From positions 2,666,001-2,730,000 of the forward strand of contig NZ_CP017181.1 in assembly GCF_001729765.1 (NCBI RefSeq): a stretch of DNA of 64,000 nucleotides, read 5' to 3'. This DNA comes from Enterobacter kobei (GTDB lineage Bacteria > Pseudomonadota > Gammaproteobacteria > Enterobacterales > Enterobacteriaceae). The position numbers were made by a program, and so were the translations under genes. Positions 29,567 through 38,506 of this stretch are shown piece after piece (position 1 is the first letter of the stretch; each line of letters opens with the position of its first letter). The notes below the pieces were generated by a model. The model made no database searches and was not told the origin of the DNA. It was given only the letters and a program-made list of their open reading frames with translations.

Positions 29567-30814
29567 TCAGGCCCCTTTACGGTGAATGGCAAAACGGTTG
29601 GCGTACCCTTCCGGATCGGTTCCGCTCCAGACGGTACCGTCCATCAGCGTGCTGCTGCGATACGGTGATGAGGGAGTGGAGAGTCCGCCGACGGCGGTGG
29701 CAGCATCCTGCCAGACCGCGGTCTGGTTAATGCGCTGCGCAATACCCACGTAATCCGGCGCGGTTTTAAGCAAGCCCCAGCGGCGGAACTGGGTTAAGAA
29801 CCACATGCCGTCAGAGAGATACGGATAACTGACGGCACCCTCGTTGAAGAAACGGATCGGGTGTGCGTCCTGCCAGCGCTGCCCCAGGCCGTTGTCGTAT
29901 TCCCCGAGCATTCGCCCGGTGAGATACTGTTCTTTGCAGTTGAGCCACGCCCGGCGCGAGAGGATCTGCGCGGTTTCACGTTTGTTTTCCGGGGACGCCT
30001 CAATCCAGCGCGCGGCTTCCATCACGGCACTCACCAGCGCCCGGGCGGTGTGCGGATTTTTCTCCACCCAGTCGCGACGCGTGCCGAGAATTTTTTCAGG
30101 ATGATCCGCCCAGATGGACTGCGACGTGGCAGCGGTGAAGCCAATGCGGTCGTTAATCGCCCTCGCGTTCCACGGCTCACCGACGCAAAAGCCCACCATG
30201 TTGCCAATGCGCATGTTCATCACCATCTGCGGCGGCGGCACCACCACTGTGCGCACGTCATCGAAGGGGTTAATGCCTGCGCTCGCCAGCCAGTAGTAAA
30301 GCCACATGGCGTGCGTTCCAGTCGGGAAGGTGTGCGCGAAAGTGTAAGTGCCAGGCGCCTGCTGCCCGACCAGCGTTTTCAGCCCGTCAAGATCGCGAAC
30401 CCCCTTCTCCGCCAGATCGCTGGAGAGCGTAATGGCCTGACCGTTCTGGTTAAGCGTCATCAGGTTTGCCATCTGCTGCGGCTTGCCTGCAATACCCAGT
30501 TCAAGCCCGTACAGCAGACCGTAAAGAATGTGCGCGGCGTCCAGCTCCCCCGCCACCAGCTTGTCGCGTACCGCTGCCCAGCTCGCCTCTTTGGTGGGGA
30601 CGATGGTGATACCGTATTTTTTATCAAAGCCTTTCAGGGCTGCGATAACCACCGGCGCACAGTCGGTCAGCGGGATAAACCCGATACGTACCGTCTCCTG
30701 CTCCGGTTTATCCGAGCCTGCCGCCCAGGCAGCCTGCATGACACCCGGTAATAACACTGCGCCACTCGCCAGCATGCTGGCCTGCAAAAACCGTCGTCTC
30801 GACAAATCCGCCAT
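29567..30814 (-). CDS. nasF: Periplasmic nitrate-binding protein NasF (Tat substrate)
   Basis: NasF captures nitrate in the periplasm for NasED. The 415-aa product begins with a twin-arginine signal (SRRRFLQAS, then a hydrophobic run ending AAWA) and continues as an NrtA-type binding domain. I place the start at ATG 30812-30814, 5 bp after AGGAG. The in-frame GTG two codons earlier overlaps that ribosome-binding site. It is first in the operon and preceded by a sigma-54 promoter and antitermination leader. Confidence 0.93.
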   Translation of the reverse strand: MADLSRRRFLQASMLASGAVLLPGVMQAAWAAGSDKPEQETVRIGFIPLTDCAPVVIAALKGFDKKYGITIVPTKEASWAAVRDKLVAGELDAAHILYGLLYGLELGIAGKPQQMANLMTLNQNGQAITLSSDLAEKGVRDLDGLKTLVGQQAPGTYTFAHTFPTGTHAMWLYYWLASAGINPFDDVRTVVVPPPQMVMNMRIGNMVGFCVGEPWNARAINDRIGFTAATSQSIWADHPEKILGTRRDWVEKNPHTARALVSAVMEAARWIEASPENKRETAQILSRRAWLNCKEQYLTGRMLGEYDNGLGQRWQDAHPIRFFNEGAVSYPYLSDGMWFLTQFRRWGLLKTAPDYVGIAQRINQTAVWQDAATAVGGLSTPSSPYRSSTLMDGTVWSGTDPEGYANRFAIHRKGA

Positions 30815-30833
30815 GACCACTCCTGAAAAAAAG

Positions 30834-30874
30834 CCAAAAAAAAGCGCCCACAGTGCCGAAGCACCGCTGGACGC
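30834..30874 (-). terminator. Regulated leader terminator of the nasF operon
   Basis: Minus-strand arms GCGTCCAGCGGTGC and GCACTGTGGGCGC around a TTCG tetraloop (30844-30874) are followed by eight T. It sits between the sigma-54 promoter and nasF, as in Klebsiella, where NasR prevents termination when nitrate or nitrite is present. Confidence 0.9.
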
Positions 30875-30915
30875 CTTTATCCCGAAGACTGATGCACCGC
30901 CGTTGGCGCACCGTC
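30869..30915 (-). promoter_or_regulatory. ANTAR-type two-hairpin antiterminator in the nasF leader
   Basis: In the RNA, hairpin P1 (30891-30912, extended by GAC/GTC to 30887-30915) pairs GGTGCGCC with GGTGCATC around the hexaloop AACGGC. Hairpin P2 (30869-30882) pairs GGAT with GTCC around AAAGGC. Both loops have A at position 1 and G at position 4, the known ANTAR recognition pattern. P2 overlaps the 5' strand of the terminator (30861-30874), so NasR binding would preclude termination. Confidence 0.85.
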
Positions 30916-30935
30916 AAAAATGGTTAATTCAATGA

Positions 30936-30951
30936 TGCAAAGTCAATGCCA
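30936..30951 (-). promoter_or_regulatory. Sigma-54 promoter of the nas operon
   Basis: Minus-strand TGGCATTGACTTTGCA has the invariant GG and GC exactly 10 bp apart, the -24/-12 pattern of RpoN promoters. Transcription would begin near 30925, giving a leader of about 110 nt. NtrC-like half-sites (GGTGC, TGCAC) occur about 45-90 bp upstream but are imperfect. Confidence 0.87.
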
Positions 30952-31041
30952 GGTTTGAACACCCTGTTTCAGGGCCGACAGCCGGGTTTTGCTCGCCATT
31001 ACGCACCCCAATCAGGCACAACATGCCCACTGATTGTGCAG

Positions 31042-32226
31042 CTACTCCTTTGGGGTTATCTGCCACACGCTTTTCACCGTAAGCAGCGCCCGGGCGATAT
31101 CCACCATGCGCTGATTCTTGTCCATCGCCATTTTGCGCAGCGTTGTCCAAGCCTGCTCCTCACTCATATTCTGGTGGGTCATCAGCACGCTTTTTGCTTT
31201 ATCAATGGTTTTTCGCTCCTCAAGCGTATCGCGCAGCGACGCAAGCTGACGGGAGAGTTGCTCAATCTCGCGCGCCTGCTGGCGAACCAGAGGCAGCAGG
31301 GGTTTATCCGGGTAATGCGCCAGCGGGTCCTCTAGTTCATCTGCGGGATGGGGATAGACCTCGTCACGCTGAATCCGCTCATCCACCGCGACCATCAGAT
31401 CGGCGATGATTGTCTCCTCCAGCGCGCGCAGATGCTCCAGCCGCGCCGTCTGCAGCGCAAACCACGCCAGCGCGGTATGGCCATTATCCGCGGCAGGCTG
31501 GCGGGTACAGGCCACGCGCCGGAGTTGCTCCGTCTCACGGTCGGGCTGGCAGTTGAGGGAGAAAGTGGCCTGAACGTCAGCCTGACTGTGGGAGAGGAAG
31601 ATCTCAAAGCAGGCTTGCTGCCCGTCAATGCGATCTACCAGTCTCTGGCGGGTAACGTCATCAAAAAAACCCTGCGTGAAGCCTATCGCCCCCAGGGCCC
31701 GCTCTTGTCCCGCCAGCTCTTTCCCCTGCATCAGGCTGTAAAGGGCGACACACCGGCCCGCGATTTGCGGATCGTCAATGCTGTCATTGAGTTGCGGCAC
31801 GATACTGAGCAGATGGCGAAGCATGCGGGAGTAATGTTCCATGGCCTGCGGGGCCGTCAGGGTTTGTTGACTTACCCCGTCACGCAGCGCGGGAAGTGTG
31901 TCCAGCGTATGCAGTGCATTACCGATACGTTCGCAGACGGCGCTCCCCGGGAGGAGGGACTGCTTGCCAAGTATCGTATTCAGCGCAGCAAGATTTTCGT
32001 CTACCAGTGCCCGGCTGGCTTTGCATTCAGGCGCGTAGAGCTTACCCTGTGAACAGAGCCAGACGTTGGATGCCCCGCGCTCGCACTGTAGCATATGTAC
32101 CAGTTGGCTAATGCCGTGCACCAGCACGTTCAGCTCTGCCAGCTTGCTGAGCTGCTCCCGGCGCATCAGCCTCGCGCGCTGAAGCCATTCGGTTGCACCT
32201 GGCGAAATGCCAGCCATTAATGTCAT
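31042..32226 (-). CDS. nasR: Nitrate/nitrite antitermination regulator NasR
   Basis: NasR binds nitrate or nitrite and then the nasF leader RNA, allowing transcription past the leader terminator. The 394-aa product has an N-terminal nitrate-sensing NIT domain (about 30-290) and a C-terminal ANTAR RNA-binding domain (about 330-390: ERKTIDKAKSVLMTHQNMSE). It lies directly upstream of the nasF operon on the same strand, with its own start behind GGGAGAG. Confidence 0.95.
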   Translation of the reverse strand: MTLMAGISPGATEWLQRARLMRREQLSKLAELNVLVHGISQLVHMLQCERGASNVWLCSQGKLYAPECKASRALVDENLAALNTILGKQSLLPGSAVCERIGNALHTLDTLPALRDGVSQQTLTAPQAMEHYSRMLRHLLSIVPQLNDSIDDPQIAGRCVALYSLMQGKELAGQERALGAIGFTQGFFDDVTRQRLVDRIDGQQACFEIFLSHSQADVQATFSLNCQPDRETEQLRRVACTRQPAADNGHTALAWFALQTARLEHLRALEETIIADLMVAVDERIQRDEVYPHPADELEDPLAHYPDKPLLPLVRQQAREIEQLSRQLASLRDTLEERKTIDKAKSVLMTHQNMSEEQAWTTLRKMAMDKNQRMVDIARALLTVKSVWQITPKE

Positions 32227-32298
32227 GCTTACTCTCCCGGACAGCGAAACTCCGGAGAATTAAGCAATATTCGTGCCTTTATAAGAACAGGAGTCAAC

Positions 32299-32652
32299 AT
32301 GCAGAAGATTGTGATCGTCGCCAACGGGGCGGCCTACGGCAGCGAATCTCTTTTTAACAGCCTGCGTCTGGCCATTACGTTACGTGAAAAAGAGAGCGAC
32401 CTGGCATTACAGATTTTTTTAATGTCGGATGCTGTCACCGCCGGGCTGAAGGGCCAAAAGCCGGCAGAAGGCTATAACATTCAGCAGATGCTGGAGATCC
32501 TGACCGCGCAAAATGTGCCGGTGAAACTGTGCAAGACCTGTACCGACGGACGCGGGATTACCACTCTGCCGCTGATAGAGGGCGTAGAAATCGGGACGCT
32601 GGTTGAGCTGGCCGAATGGACGCTGACCGCAGATAAAGTATTAACTTTTTAA
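32299..32652 (+). CDS. ychN: DsrE-family protein YchN
   Basis: YchN is a small DsrE/F-like protein that forms a homohexamer in E. coli; its function is not established. The 117-aa product starts MQKIVIVANGAAYGSESLFN and keeps the conserved Cys of the family (KLCKTCTDGRG, about residues 77-87), which suggests sulfur relay chemistry. It is divergent from nasR. Confidence 0.93.
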   Translation: MQKIVIVANGAAYGSESLFNSLRLAITLREKESDLALQIFLMSDAVTAGLKGQKPAEGYNIQQMLEILTAQNVPVKLCKTCTDGRGITTLPLIEGVEIGTLVELAEWTLTADKVLTF

Positions 32653-32699
32653 TAATAATCCCGTAAAAATATTATTTTCTTATGGACGCGGTTTCAGCA

Positions 32700-32727
32700 T
32701 CAAGTTTACCTGCGGGGTTGCCGATAG
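32700..32727 (+). promoter_or_regulatory. FliA (sigma-28) type promoter of the chemoreceptor gene
   Basis: TCAAGTTT at 32700-32707 and GCCGATAG at 32720-32727 closely match TAAAGTTT and GCCGATAA, with 12 bp between the blocks. This is one base more than the standard spacing, within the known tolerance. It lies 31 bp before the chemoreceptor ATG. Confidence 0.75.
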
Positions 32728-32758
32728 GCATGGAAACAACACAGCAGGTATTTCACTT

Positions 32759-34543
32759 ATGTTCAGATCGATTCGCGCACGTATTATCGCCACGACGACA
32801 GGTTGCCTTGTCGTCGCCCTTCTTCTCAATACCGTTATTAACTTCCAGGTCACGCGCCAGGATAACCAGCAGTCACAGCGCGATATATTGACCAGTACCA
32901 GCGCCAGCCACAACATGGCGATTGCCGACTGGGCCAAAAGCAAAATGACGGTGATTACCTCCGCACAAAGCGTCGCGCTGGCTGACGACCCGGTTCCGGT
33001 GTTTAAACAACTGGCGCAGGCGGGGGGATTCACTAACGTCTATGTGGGTTATGCGAGCAAGACGGCGAAGTTTTCTGAACCTGCGGGTGTCCCGGCGGAT
33101 TATGATCCGACCATTCGTCCCTGGTATCAGCAGGTGGTGAGCACGGACGGCCCGGTAGTGACGGCACCCTATGTTGATGCCGGTACCGGAAAGCTGGTGG
33201 TGACGTTTGCTGTACCGGTGAAAGAAAATGGCGTCCTGAAAGCGGTGGTGGCGGGCGATGTCGCCATGGATAGCGTCGTGGCAAACGTGCGCGGCATCCA
33301 CCCAACACCCGCCAGCAGCGGGCTGCTCCTGAACAGTGACGGTACCGTGATTGCCGCCAACGATCCGGCTTTGACCCTGAAGCCGTTTGCCGAGACGATC
33401 AAAGGGATCGACTTTGCGGCGCTGAAGCGCGGTAATCCGGTCGACGGAACCCTGAATGATGTAGACAAAACCTTCATTGCCTCAGCCGTGCCGGGCACAA
33501 ACTGGCTGCTGGTCGTCGCGCTCGACAACAGCGATGCCACCTCCGGCATGCGTTCCCTGCTGAAAGCGTCGGCGATTTCGCTGGTGATCCTGGCACTCCT
33601 GAGCGGCGCCATTGTTCACGTCCTGATTGCCCGTCTGCTGAAACGCTTGTCTGACATTCGTGATGCGATGCATAACATTGCCAACGGGACCAACGATCTG
33701 TCCCAGCGTTTGCCGGACAGCGGCAATGATGAAGTGGCGCAAATTGCGCAGGCCTTTAATGCCTTCAGCGACAAGCTTTCCGTCGTGATGGTACAACTCC
33801 GTGACGCCAGCGCGTCGGTGAAAAATGCCGCGCAGGAAATTGCGGCTGGCAACCAGGATCTTTCCGGGCGTACCGAGCAGGCGGCGTCCAGCCTTCGCGA
33901 GACCGCCAGCGCGGTGGAGCAGATCACCGCCTCCGTCACGCAATCGAATGAATCGGCAGCGGAAGCGAACGATCAGGCAAGCAAAGCCTCTGCGGCTGCC
34001 GCGCGCGGTGGTGAAGTGGTTTCTCAGGCCATCAGCACGATGCAGTCCATCGAAGTGGCGTCCGCAAAAATTGGTGATATCACCAGCGTCATCGACGGTA
34101 TCGCCTTCCAGACCAACATTCTGGCGCTGAACGCCTCCGTCGAGGCGGCGCGTGCCGGTGAGCAGGGCCGCGGATTTGCCGTGGTAGCCGGGGAGGTGCG
34201 TAACCTCGCCAGTCGTAGCGCCCAGGCGGCGAAAGAGATCAAATCCCTGATTGATTCCACCACCGATAGCGTGGCGACTGGTTCGCGCTATGTGCATCTG
34301 GCCGGTGAAAGCATGGATGAGATCCGCTCCAGCATCGGCAGCGTCTCCGGTATCATGCGCGAAATCTCCATCGCCACCAGCGAACAGATGAAAGGCATCC
34401 ATGAGATTAACCATGCGGTGACCCATCTCGACAGAATGGTGCAGCAGAACGCCGAGCTGGTGGTGCAGTCCGCCGCCGCCGCGGGAGCCCTGCAGAGCCA
34501 GGCGGGCGACCTTGCTGAAACGGCCGGCCATTTCCGCATTTAA
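32759..34543 (+). CDS. Methyl-accepting chemotaxis protein with dCache sensor
   Basis: The 594-aa chemoreceptor has TM1 (about 9-30), a periplasmic dCache-type ligand domain (about 35-270, with the IRPWYQQV motif), TM2 (about 274-296), HAMP (about 297-348) and a cytoplasmic signalling domain with the conserved hairpin tip (AFQTNILALNASVEAARAGE). The C-terminus ends GHFRI with no NWETF pentapeptide, so it probably depends on other receptors for CheR/CheB docking. The ligand is unknown; amino or organic acids are typical for dCache. The FliA promoter links it to flagellar expression. Confidence 0.93.
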   Translation: MFRSIRARIIATTTGCLVVALLLNTVINFQVTRQDNQQSQRDILTSTSASHNMAIADWAKSKMTVITSAQSVALADDPVPVFKQLAQAGGFTNVYVGYASKTAKFSEPAGVPADYDPTIRPWYQQVVSTDGPVVTAPYVDAGTGKLVVTFAVPVKENGVLKAVVAGDVAMDSVVANVRGIHPTPASSGLLLNSDGTVIAANDPALTLKPFAETIKGIDFAALKRGNPVDGTLNDVDKTFIASAVPGTNWLLVVALDNSDATSGMRSLLKASAISLVILALLSGAIVHVLIARLLKRLSDIRDAMHNIANGTNDLSQRLPDSGNDEVAQIAQAFNAFSDKLSVVMVQLRDASASVKNAAQEIAAGNQDLSGRTEQAASSLRETASAVEQITASVTQSNESAAEANDQASKASAAAARGGEVVSQAISTMQSIEVASAKIGDITSVIDGIAFQTNILALNASVEAARAGEQGRGFAVVAGEVRNLASRSAQAAKEIKSLIDSTTDSVATGSRYVHLAGESMDEIRSSIGSVSGIMREISIATSEQMKGIHEINHAVTHLDRMVQQNAELVVQSAAAAGALQSQAGDLAETAGHFRI

Positions 34544-34552
34544 TGTTCCCCC

Positions 34553-34582
34553 GGCGCGCGTTTCGCGGGTAAAACGCGCGCC
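34553..34582 (+). terminator. Stem-loop after the chemoreceptor gene
   Basis: The 11-bp arms GGCGCGCGTTT and AAACGCGCGCC enclose an 8-nt loop just after the stop. No strong T-run follows, so termination efficiency is uncertain. Confidence 0.5.
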
Positions 34583-34634
34583 AGCCTAACTTTTGAGGAA
34601 TTTTGTCATTTTTGTTTAATCGTTATGCCATTTT

Positions 34635-34648
34635 TTGATCAAAATCAG
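34635..34648 (+). promoter_or_regulatory. FNR-like site upstream of the DUF1883 gene
   Basis: TTGATCAAAATCAG matches TTGAT-N4-ATCAA at 9 of 10 positions, 107 bp before the ATG at 34755. Confidence 0.45.
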
Positions 34649-34689
34649 CATCCCGACTCTCCCCCTTTGGTGTTATGCAACGAGTGAAT

Positions 34690-34705
34690 TGTGAACAACA
34701 TCACG
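34690..34705 (+). promoter_or_regulatory. CRP-like site upstream of the DUF1883 gene
   Basis: TGTGAACAACATCACG fits TGTGA-N6-TCACA at 9 of 10 positions, about 50 bp before the start codon. Confidence 0.5.
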
Positions 34706-34754
34706 CTCGGATATGGCTGCAGGGAGAGCGTTGTTTAAGACTACGGGGTAAAAA

Positions 34755-34994
34755 ATGGCACGGGTAAAAACAAGTTTGAAACTGTTCGGCGGGGATACGG
34801 TAGTGGTGCGTTGCTCAGAACGCTGCCGCATACATCTCATGAGTTCAAAAGCGCAAAAGCAATCCCAGGCGGATATTCTGACCGTGCAGGATGATAAAGC
34901 GTGGCTTACCGTGCCGTATACCGGCACATGGGATGTGCTGATCGACAGCCACAGTCAGTCGCTGGAGCATTCCGTCAGCTACGTGGCAGCATAA
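34755..34994 (+). CDS. DUF1883-like small protein
   Basis: The 79-aa product (MARVKTSLKLFGGDTVVVRC ... DSHSQSLEHSVSYVAA) resembles the DUF1883 family of small beta-rich proteins of unknown function. It stands alone, with FNR-like and CRP-like sites upstream and a hairpin downstream. No signal peptide or membrane segment is visible. Confidence 0.75.
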   Translation: MARVKTSLKLFGGDTVVVRCSERCRIHLMSSKAQKQSQADILTVQDDKAWLTVPYTGTWDVLIDSHSQSLEHSVSYVAA

Positions 34995-35000
34995 GAGTAA

Positions 35001-35020
35001 ACGCCCGGCCAGCCGGGCGT
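35001..35020. terminator. Hairpin between the DUF1883 gene and chaC
   Basis: ACGCCCGGC and GCCGGGCGT arms form a strong stem between two convergent genes. The flanking T-tracts are weak, so it may act in either direction with modest efficiency. Confidence 0.55.
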
Positions 35021-35024
35021 ATTA

Positions 35025-35720
35025 TCAGGCAAAACCCGGTCGCAGCGTACTGTTGACAGGGTTCCCTTCCAGCAGCGCCCTCACCTTTACCACCAGCTCA
35101 TTCAGACAATCGTCCTTCATACCGAGGCGGGTCAGCTCCTGATCGAGGGAGAAGAGATACTGCGCGTTGGTGCCCAGCGGCCCGCTGGCGGCGGCAATTA
35201 ACGGGGCGATGACCTGCGTGCGGGTATCCGCTTCATACAGCGGATGGCGTGGATCCATAATAAACACCAGCGCATTGACGGTACGTCCATCGTCAAGCTC
35301 CAGCTTGCACCAGCTCGGCATATAGCAGCCGGTGATCATCTCGCGCTTCCAGAGCAGCGTCAGCTCCTCTTCGAGCGTGGCATCCGGGAGGCGATACGCC
35401 ACGCCCGTGGTGCGTCCGCCCTCTTTCAGTGCAAGCATGCGACCAGGCTGACACGCACTGCCGCGTCCGGCCGTCAGGCGCAGACAAAATGCGCGGTGCC
35501 AGCCAGGCAGCGTTCCCGTTGCCGATTCGACAAATTCCAGTGCCGGGTTCCACATCAGCGAACCGTAGCCAAAAATCCATACCGGGCCATCATCCGGGCG
35601 GCAGGCAAGCGTGGCAGCAAGCGACGCCGCACGTTGTTCAGCTGACCAGAGAAGCGATTCCTCAATAGCACCAAATGCCGTCTTACAATCTGCCTTCATT
35701 AAGAAATCACGCGTTAACAC
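35025..35720 (-). CDS. chaC: Glutathione-specific gamma-glutamylcyclotransferase ChaC
   Basis: ChaC cleaves glutathione to 5-oxoproline and Cys-Gly. The 231-aa product has the substrate loop VWIFGYGSLMWNP and the catalytic Glu region of the gamma-glutamylcyclotransferase fold. I chose the GTG at 35718-35720 (VLTRDFLMKADCK), behind GGAGGTGTAAA, which gives the E. coli length; a longer in-frame extension has no such support. chaB lies upstream on the same strand. Confidence 0.94.
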   Translation of the reverse strand: MLTRDFLMKADCKTAFGAIEESLLWSAEQRAASLAATLACRPDDGPVWIFGYGSLMWNPALEFVESATGTLPGWHRAFCLRLTAGRGSACQPGRMLALKEGGRTTGVAYRLPDATLEEELTLLWKREMITGCYMPSWCKLELDDGRTVNALVFIMDPRHPLYEADTRTQVIAPLIAAASGPLGTNAQYLFSLDQELTRLGMKDDCLNELVVKVRALLEGNPVNSTLRPGFA

Positions 35721-35899
35721 TTTACACCTCCGCCACTGCATGCTTCCTTGCGACATCTGTAATGCGCCTTCCCGGCATTTTTTTCTCTGGTCATTTTGCC
35801 AGCAGTGAAATAACGATAAGCAATTAGCGGACCAGTTGCAATACAACGGAAGTTCAACCGCCTGAAAAGTCAAAATGAAGGCAGCGAATTATTTCACGG

Positions 35900-36130
35900 C
35901 TATTTCTTTTTATGCCATTTATCATCGTCTCCTTTCTCGTAGTCATGTTTAACTGCGGCCCAGGCGACCTTATGCGCCGTCTCTTCCCGGCTGGCATCAT
36001 CCCGGCGATCGTCTTTATCTTTGTACTGATCCCAGGCACTGTTAAACGCTTCCTTGTAGATATCCTGCGCGTGTTCAGGCAGGACATTTTTCACGTTATC
36101 AGGTAATTCGCGTTTCGTTTTGTAGGGCAT
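35900..36130 (-). CDS. chaB: Cation transport regulator-like protein ChaB
   Basis: ChaB is a 76-aa acidic, lysine-rich protein linked by position to the ChaA antiporter; its biochemical role is unclear. The start is the ATG at 36128-36130 (MPYKTKRELPDNVKN). The KEAFNSAWDQYKDK and TAHKVAWAAVKHDYEK segments are strongly conserved with E. coli. It is divergent from chaA across an AT-rich 269-bp region. Confidence 0.95.
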   Translation of the reverse strand: MPYKTKRELPDNVKNVLPEHAQDIYKEAFNSAWDQYKDKDDRRDDASREETAHKVAWAAVKHDYEKGDDDKWHKKK

Positions 36131-36399
36131 CACTAATCTCTCTTTTCGGTAAAGAGATAAGTGTGGACGACGATATGCCATGGTGCCACCCAACAATAAT
36201 TAATGAGTAAATTAAAATTATAATTCGTTGTTATTTAATGTTTATTTATGAGAGATATGGCATTATAGACATCAAAGATGAAAAGCATTACAAAAGGTAA
36301 AATTAAGTAAAAAATAGAAGGTATTTAACAGATTTCTGTTAATTTAATCTCCTTAAAATCTATCTATAATTACAAGCACCTGCATTGATGGAGAAGCAC

Positions 36400-37500
36400 A
36401 TGACAGCAACACACGAGGCGGTAAAGACCCGCCACAAGGAGACGTCACTCATTTTCCCGGTTCTGGCACTGGCTGTGCTGCTCTTCTGGGGAAGCAGTCA
36501 GTCACTGCCAGTGGTGGTTGGTATCAATATTCTTGCCCTGGTCGGTATTTTAACCAGCGCATTTAGCGTCGTTCGCCATGCGGACGTATTAGCCCACCGT
36601 CTGGGCGAGCCGTACGGTTCGTTAATTCTCAGTCTTTCCGTTGTTATTCTCGAAGTCAGCCTGATTTCCGCGCTTATGGCGACCGGCGATGCTGCCCCGA
36701 CGCTGATGCGCGATACCCTCTACTCCATCATTATGATTGTGACAGGCGGCCTGGTGGGCTTCTCGCTGTTACTGGGCGGACGTAAATTTGCGACCCAGTA
36801 CATGAACCTGTTTGGCATTAAACAGTACCTGATTGCCCTCTTCCCGCTGGCAATTATCGTGCTGGTCTTCCCGATGGCGCTGCCAGGCGCAAACTTCTCC
36901 ACCGGTCAGGCGCTGCTGGTCGCGCTGATTTCCGCAGCCATGTACGGCGTGTTCCTGCTGATTCAGACCAAAACGCACCAGAGCCTGTTTGTATACGAAC
37001 ATGAAGATGACGGCGACGACGATGACCCGCACCACGGTAAGCCGTCTGCACACAGCAGCGTGTGGCACACGGTTTGGCTGATCGTGCATCTGATTGCGGT
37101 CATTGCGGTCACCAAAATGAATGCCAACCCGCTGGAGACGCTGTTGACCGAGCTGAACGCCCCGGTGGCCTTTACCGGTTTCCTGGTGGCGCTGCTGATC
37201 CTGTCCCCTGAAGGACTGGGGGCGCTGAAAGCGGTGTTGAACAATCAGGTGCAGCGTGCAATGAACCTGTTCTTCGGCTCCGTGCTGGCGACCATATCAC
37301 TCACCGTACCGGTGGTGACGCTGATTGCCTTTATGACGGGGAACGAACTGCAGTTTGCGCTGGGCGCGCCGGAGATGATTGTGATGGTGGCCTCGCTGCT
37401 GCTGTGCCAGATCTCCTTCTCCACCGGACGCACCAACGTGCTGAACGGCGCGGCACATATGGCGCTGTTTGTGGCGTACCTGATGACGATATTTGCCTAG
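36400..37500 (+). CDS. chaA: Sodium-potassium/proton (calcium/proton) antiporter ChaA
   Basis: ChaA exports Na+, K+ and Ca2+ in exchange for protons. The 366-aa product has about eleven helices in two CaCA repeats with acidic motifs (GSLILSLSVVILEVSLI; FLVALLILSPEGLGA). A cytoplasmic acidic loop (EHEDDGDDDDPHHGK, about 212-226) lies between them. Start ATG at 36400 follows TGGAGAAG and gives the E. coli length. Confidence 0.96.
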   Translation: MTATHEAVKTRHKETSLIFPVLALAVLLFWGSSQSLPVVVGINILALVGILTSAFSVVRHADVLAHRLGEPYGSLILSLSVVILEVSLISALMATGDAAPTLMRDTLYSIIMIVTGGLVGFSLLLGGRKFATQYMNLFGIKQYLIALFPLAIIVLVFPMALPGANFSTGQALLVALISAAMYGVFLLIQTKTHQSLFVYEHEDDGDDDDPHHGKPSAHSSVWHTVWLIVHLIAVIAVTKMNANPLETLLTELNAPVAFTGFLVALLILSPEGLGALKAVLNNQVQRAMNLFFGSVLATISLTVPVVTLIAFMTGNELQFALGAPEMIVMVASLLLCQISFSTGRTNVLNGAAHMALFVAYLMTIFA

Positions 37501-37544
37501 CCTCTTTGCCCAGCGGCGCTTCGCTTGCAGTGCCTACAGGTTTT

Positions 37545-37574
37545 GTAGGCCGGGTAAGCGCAGCGCCACCCGAC
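37545..37574. repeat. REP-type palindromic element
   Basis: GTAGGCCGGGTAAGCGCAGC followed by GCCACCCGAC lies between the convergent chaA and kdsA genes. It is closely similar to the element at 7184-7217. The ldr toxin genes found near here in E. coli are absent. Confidence 0.75.
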
Positions 37575-37586
37575 AATATGTCCTAT

Positions 37587-37614
37587 AAAAAAACCCGCCG
37601 AAGCGGGTTTTTTT
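37587..37614. terminator. Bidirectional terminator between chaA and kdsA
   Basis: AAACCCGC and GCGGGTTT arms with A-run and T-run on either side suit termination of both chaA (plus) and kdsA (minus). Confidence 0.9.
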
Positions 37615-37615
37615 A

Positions 37616-38479
<864 letters not shown>

Positions 38480-38506
38480 TTATTCAGGTGTGAATCGGAA
38501 TTAAGA

